Source: CALLCD01 sp039196965
GTDB lineage: Bacteria; Pseudomonadota; Alphaproteobacteria; Caulobacterales; Hyphomonadaceae
Length of the DNA: 64,000 bases
Assembly (NCBI GenBank): GCA_039196965.1
Contig: JBCCUK010000020.1
Location: 1 to 64,000 of the forward strand
Direction: 5' to 3'
The notes beneath the pieces were generated by a model. The model was not told where the DNA came from and did not search any database. It saw only the letters and a list, made by a program, of their open reading frames with translations. Numbering within the stretch: the first letter of the stretch is position 1; each line of letters begins with the position of its first letter. Shown here piece by piece: positions 60,839-64,000 of the stretch. Both the position numbers and the translations under genes were made by a program.

Positions 60839-60870
60839 CCCGCCTATCTGTGGAAAAGGCGGGGCTCCTT
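60839..60870 (+). terminator. Possible terminator of dgt
   Basis: CCCGCC (60839-60844) pairs with GGCGGG (60858-60863), loop of 13, followed by GCTCCTT without a proper T-run. Weak but well placed between dgt and the SPOR gene. Confidence 0.4.
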
Positions 60871-60944
60871 AGGGATAATTTAAAGCTCATTAACAAACAA
60901 AAGCCTAGAATTAACGAATAGCGTAAACTGAGTCAGAGGACGCC

Positions 60945-61778
60945 ATGGGCCAGTCTCGACAAAGATATGATCAAGACTTCGGACCTTTCGAGGACGATTA
61001 TCGCGGATTCGACCCATCGGAAGATGGTGCCCGGGGGCCATTGATTCTTGCACTTGTTTTCGGCGTGCTTCTGATTTTTGCGGCCGTAATTTGGAATACA
61101 TACAAGCAAGGAATCCGGCCAGATCCTGCAGGTTTGCCAGTTATAATGGCTGAGAGTACACCTTATAAGAGCCGTCCAGACGATCCAGGAGGCACCATTT
61201 TGCCGGATTTAGATCGTCTGATCTATGATCAGTTGGATGGCAGCGAACGCGCGCAGGCTGACCAGCTTTTGCAGGGCGGCCCTCCGATTGAACTCCGTCT
61301 AGGTCAAGAAACCGAGATAGATGAGGTCACCGGAATACCGCGAGCGGCCATCCAGCAATTGGAAGAGTACGACGCCAAAAATGGTGGCAAGGCGGTAACG
61401 TCGGAAGCGCTTCCAGAGCCAACAGAGCCCGCTAAACCAGCCATTCCGGGCGTGGATGAGATTATTGCTGCCAAAGTGGAAAATGCGCCCCCAAAGCCAG
61501 CATCACCGGCTTTTCGGTTTTCTCCAGGCGGCCGGTTTCTTGTTCAGATTGGCGCGCTGCGTTCTCAGGCGGCCGCAGACACGGCCTGGAATGAGATTTC
61601 TTCAGCAGAGGCGCAACTCTTTCAAGGGGCAACAAAGCGCATTCAGCGGGCAGATCTTGGCGCAAAGGGCATATTCTATCGCGTCCGGGCGGGTGCTTTC
61701 GAAAACCGCGCTGACGCGGCTCAGTTCTGCGATGCTCTAAAGGGCAGGGGTCGTGCCTGCATTGTGGTGAGTGGATGA
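60945..61778 (+). CDS. SPOR-domain inner-membrane protein
   Basis: The product has 277 residues: a charged cytoplasmic N-terminus (~1-30), one transmembrane helix (~32-48, LILALVFGVLLIFAAVIW), a long linker, and a C-terminal SPOR domain (~195-275: GGRFLVQIGALRSQAAADTAW, FYRVRAGAFENRADAAQFC). SPOR domains bind denuded peptidoglycan at the septum. Its end overlaps the nagZ start by 4 bp. Two TTAAC half-sites 21 bp apart (60890, 60911) lie in its promoter region and might be CtrA-type (speculative). Confidence 0.9.
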   Translation: MGQSRQRYDQDFGPFEDDYRGFDPSEDGARGPLILALVFGVLLIFAAVIWNTYKQGIRPDPAGLPVIMAESTPYKSRPDDPGGTILPDLDRLIYDQLDGSERAQADQLLQGGPPIELRLGQETEIDEVTGIPRAAIQQLEEYDAKNGGKAVTSEALPEPTEPAKPAIPGVDEIIAAKVENAPPKPASPAFRFSPGGRFLVQIGALRSQAAADTAWNEISSAEAQLFQGATKRIQRADLGAKGIFYRVRAGAFENRADAAQFCDALKGRGRACIVVSG

Positions 61779-62821
61779 GCTCAGCTACTCGTGCCTGCAT
61801 TCTCAGCGTGTCCGGCCCGGTACTAACCGAGGCCGAAACTGCACTTTTCGCAGAATTGCAGCCATGGGGCGTTATTCTAATGGGCAGAAGCTGTGTCACC
61901 CGGGATCAGGTGCGCGCCCTTGTCGATGATATCTGGACAGCTTTAGGGCACGCGGCTCTCGTTTTTATCGATCAGGAAGGCGGGCGGGTGGCCCGTCTTA
62001 AGGCACCTGAATGGCCCCTTTTTCCAAGTGGTGCGACCTATGGTGCTTTGTTCGAGCGTTCACCTGAGCGCGGTATCGAAGCAGCTTGGCTCGGTCATCG
62101 CCTGATTGCCCGTGAACTCTCCTCCATGGGTATTCACGCCGATTGTGCACCTGTCCTAGATCTTCCCGTGGAAGGCGCTCACGATATTATCGGCGATCGC
62201 GCTTTTGGATCGTCTGTCGAGGCAATCTCTGCTTTGGGGCGCGCGGCGCTCCGAGGACTGCGCGATGGGGGTGTCGCTGGTGTTATCAAGCATATGCCAG
62301 GCCATGGACGGGCCCTGATTGACAGCCATGAAGATCTTCCGCGTGTCACAGCCGGCAACAATGAACTTGCTGCCGATTTTGCTGTTTTTGAAGCACTGGC
62401 AGACGCTCCGATGGCAATGACGGCACACATCGCATTCGAGGCGTTCGACAAAGAACGCCCGGCAACACTTTCCCAGCCTGTGATTTCTGACATTATCCGC
62501 GGCCGAATCGGTTTTGACGGTCTGTTGATGACGGATGATTTAGGAATGAATGCCCTTGGTGGGCGACTGGAAACGCGGGCGAATGGTGCGATCGCTGCAG
62601 GTTGTGATATTGTGCTTCACTGCTCCGGTTTTGTCACCGATCCGGATATCATCTTTCAGGAAATGACTGAAGTTGGCCAGGCCGTACCGATCCTGCGTGG
62701 CAAATCTCTTGAGCGGGCCCGCAGAGCTGAAGCATTTGCAACCATCGCAAAGCCGTTCGATGCCGAGGCCGGGTGGAAGCGCATGGAACGACTGTTGGCC
62801 AATCAGGAAATGGCGGCCTGA
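61775..62821 (+). CDS. nagZ: Beta-N-acetylhexosaminidase NagZ
   Basis: This 348-residue family 3 glycosidase removes GlcNAc from anhydro-muropeptides during cell-wall recycling. FIDQEGGRVARL, HADCAPVLDLPV, GDRAFGS, IKHMPGHGRALIDSHEDLP (catalytic His-Asp dyad) and LLMTDDLGMNAL (nucleophile Asp) are all present. Cytoplasmic. Overlaps SPOR upstream by 4 bp and scpA downstream by 1 bp. Confidence 0.95.
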   Translation: MSSATRACILSVSGPVLTEAETALFAELQPWGVILMGRSCVTRDQVRALVDDIWTALGHAALVFIDQEGGRVARLKAPEWPLFPSGATYGALFERSPERGIEAAWLGHRLIARELSSMGIHADCAPVLDLPVEGAHDIIGDRAFGSSVEAISALGRAALRGLRDGGVAGVIKHMPGHGRALIDSHEDLPRVTAGNNELAADFAVFEALADAPMAMTAHIAFEAFDKERPATLSQPVISDIIRGRIGFDGLLMTDDLGMNALGGRLETRANGAIAAGCDIVLHCSGFVTDPDIIFQEMTEVGQAVPILRGKSLERARRAEAFATIAKPFDAEAGWKRMERLLANQEMAA

Positions 62822-63651
62822 TGAGCGATAGTATAACCATTGATGCCCTGTCAGTAGAGGCCGAGGAAGCCGACGGGCAAGATGTGCTCCTTGTCAGCAC
62901 CGAAGGTTTTGAAGGCCCCTTGCATATGCTGCTCGATATGGCGAGACGGCAGAAAGTCGACCTTCGGCAAGTTTCCATTCTTGATCTAGCAAACCAGTAT
63001 CTGGCTTTCATCAAGGAGGCGAAGGCTCGCCGGATAGACCTCGCCGCAGACTATCTCCTAATGGCAGCATGGCTTGCCTATTTGAAGTCGCGGCTCCTCC
63101 TTCCAAAGGAAGAGAAAGAGGGCGGCGATGTAGAAACTGCCGAGGATATGGCCGAACGGCTCGCCTTTCGCCTAAAACGGCTCGATGCGATGCGTGAAGC
63201 AGCGGAAGCGCTACAGAACGGACCTACACTTGATAACGTCGTGTTTCTGCGGGGCATGCCTGAAAAGCCGAAAGTCATCAAGCATTCTGAGTATGATACC
63301 GGTGTCTACCATCTGACTCAGGCTTTCGGGACAATCCGGGTGCGCAAGGAAGAGGCACGCCCCCACAGGATTGCGCAGCAGCTTGTTCTGCCTCTTGAGG
63401 CCGCGCGCCAATCCTTGAAATCTCTCGTTCCAGAACTCGATGAATGGCGAAGTCTCGATCACGTGCGCAGGCAGGTGTCTCTGCCGGATTCAGAGCTGCC
63501 AGAATGCTCTGTAACGGCAAGTGTTTTTTCTGCAGCGCTCGAGCTCGTTCGGGACGGCGATGTTGATGTGAAGCAGCATGATCACTTTACACCGCTTTAT
63601 CTCCGCGGCGTTGTGAGACAGGAGGGGGAGGCGAGCCATGAGACCGCTTGA
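62821..63651 (+). CDS. scpA: Segregation and condensation protein A
   Basis: This 276-residue kleisin subunit of the SMC-ScpAB condensin. N-terminal STEGFEGPLHMLLDMARRQKVDLRQVSILDLANQYLAF, AADYLLMAAWLAYLKSRLLLP and a C-terminal winged region with SVFSAALELVRDGDVDVKQHDHFTPLYLR are typical. Start at the ATG 62821, overlapping the nagZ stop (TGATGA). Overlaps scpB by 14 bp. Confidence 0.95.
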   Translation: MSDSITIDALSVEAEEADGQDVLLVSTEGFEGPLHMLLDMARRQKVDLRQVSILDLANQYLAFIKEAKARRIDLAADYLLMAAWLAYLKSRLLLPKEEKEGGDVETAEDMAERLAFRLKRLDAMREAAEALQNGPTLDNVVFLRGMPEKPKVIKHSEYDTGVYHLTQAFGTIRVRKEEARPHRIAQQLVLPLEAARQSLKSLVPELDEWRSLDHVRRQVSLPDSELPECSVTASVFSAALELVRDGDVDVKQHDHFTPLYLRGVVRQEGEASHETA

Positions 63652-64000
63652 GACACCAATGACTGACGAGACAGATAGCGACGATATCCGAAAGGCAGTT
63701 CGCCAACTTTCGTTCACCTATCAGCGGTCTGCCAGCCAGCACCGTGAGGTCATGGAAGATGTGATGGCGGAAGCGCTGCGCCGAGCTGAGGCAGTGCTTT
63801 TTGCTGCAGGAGAACCCATGAGTGCGGCACAAATCGCTGAAATTCTGCCCCAGGGTGTAGAGCCGGCGCAGGTGCTGATGGAATTGAAGCGGACCTATGC
63901 CGGAAGGGGGATCTGTCTTGCCGAAGTCGCTGGCAAATGGAGATTTCAGACCGCCGAAGATCTCTCATTTCTTTTTGTTGAAGAGCGTACAGTTCAGAAA
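63638..64000 (+). CDS. scpB: Segregation and condensation protein B, partial
   Basis: The first 121 codons are present; the frame is open to the window's right edge. After an N-terminal extension (~45 residues), ALRRAEAVLFAAGEPMSAAQIAEILP and the later GICLAEVAGKWRFQTAEDLSFL are the ScpB winged-helix start. ScpB dimers bind ScpA in the condensin complex. It overlaps scpA by 14 bp, with GGAGGGGGAG as ribosome site inside scpA. Confidence 0.92.
   Translation, partial: MRPLETPMTDETDSDDIRKAVRQLSFTYQRSASQHREVMEDVMAEALRRAEAVLFAAGEPMSAAQIAEILPQGVEPAQVLMELKRTYAGRGICLAEVAGKWRFQTAEDLSFLFVEERTVQK

Noticed and set aside
60890..60915. Full CtrA site (TTAA-N7-TTAAC) before the SPOR gene
   Set aside because: Two TTAAC elements exist but are 21 bp apart, not the CtrA spacing; mentioned only as speculative half-sites.

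Overview
The window reads as a piece of chromosome from a Gram-negative alphaproteobacterium, probably an aquatic, aerobic heterotroph near Parvularculales/Hyphomonadales (inference from gene content). Supporting signs are a C4-pathway 5-aminolevulinate synthase, class II fumarase beside a DUF4169 gene, ErpA next to a dGTPase, the SPOR-NagZ-ScpA-ScpB string, an Oar-type TonB receptor and many exported peptidases. Genes are densely packed, with frequent 1-16 bp overlaps and several convergent genes that overlap at their stops. I saw no tRNA, rRNA or CRISPR.

Layout. 1-0.7 kb: two different IS3-type transposase fragments fused end to end. 1-3.6 kb: an exported VOC protein, a DUF1295 membrane protein, a MarR remnant and DUF779. 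3.7-7.5 kb: alcohol dehydrogenase, aldehyde dehydrogenase and an AcoR-like regulator lacking the AAA+ domain, with an 18-bp perfect palindrome before the aldehyde dehydrogenase gene. 7.9-10 kb: an acidic DUF5666 lipoprotein with a 28-Asp repeat tract. 10-15.7 kb: OxyR divergent from an exported KatG, then HemA and a 3-methyladenine glycosylase. 15.7-19.5 kb: FumC with small genes including DUF4169, divergent from HemH. 19.5-20.9 kb: MipA and a MarR regulator, each preceded by the same palindrome. 21-23.9 kb: a RusA-like nuclease, a TauD-like dioxygenase and a coupled aminotransferase/sulfotransferase-fold pair. 24-31.3 kb: S10 peptidase, carboxyltransferase plus biotin carrier, GIN-domain protein, lipoprotein, S9 peptidase and MBL hydrolase. 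31.3-39.3 kb: glutaredoxin, SLT lipoprotein, acyl-CoA synthetase, Oar-type receptor, START-like and SOUL proteins. 39.7-43 kb: TPR protein, an orphan M15/holin-like pair and an S41-like peptidase. 43-47.8 kb: BciA (8-vinyl reductase) and PutA. 47.8-50.5 kb: a PyrC-like protein lacking the HxH motif, PyrB and RuvX. 50.6-53.6 kb: GatC, GatA, a small membrane protein and XthA. 53.7-58.7 kb: DUF547, nitroreductase, hybrid kinase and LysR. 59-64 kb: ErpA, Dgt, SPOR, NagZ, ScpA and partial ScpB.

How genes work together. OxyR, KatG and HemA form a plausible peroxide-defence and heme-supply unit, with HemH a few genes away. The alcohol and aldehyde dehydrogenases with DUF779 form a short-alcohol oxidation module under the GAF-Fis regulator. 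PyrB and the PyrC-like protein are translationally coupled and probably assemble together. SPOR, NagZ, ScpA and ScpB overlap head to tail and link cell-wall recycling with chromosome condensation.

Most unusual items: the MarR/MipA twin operators, the lysis pair lying apart from any phage structural genes, the lone bciA with a possible leaderless promoter, the secreted KatG, and the slippage-prone poly-Asp lipoprotein. I did not find one clear new multi-gene defence or mobile system. All domain calls were made by reading the sequence, without database searches.
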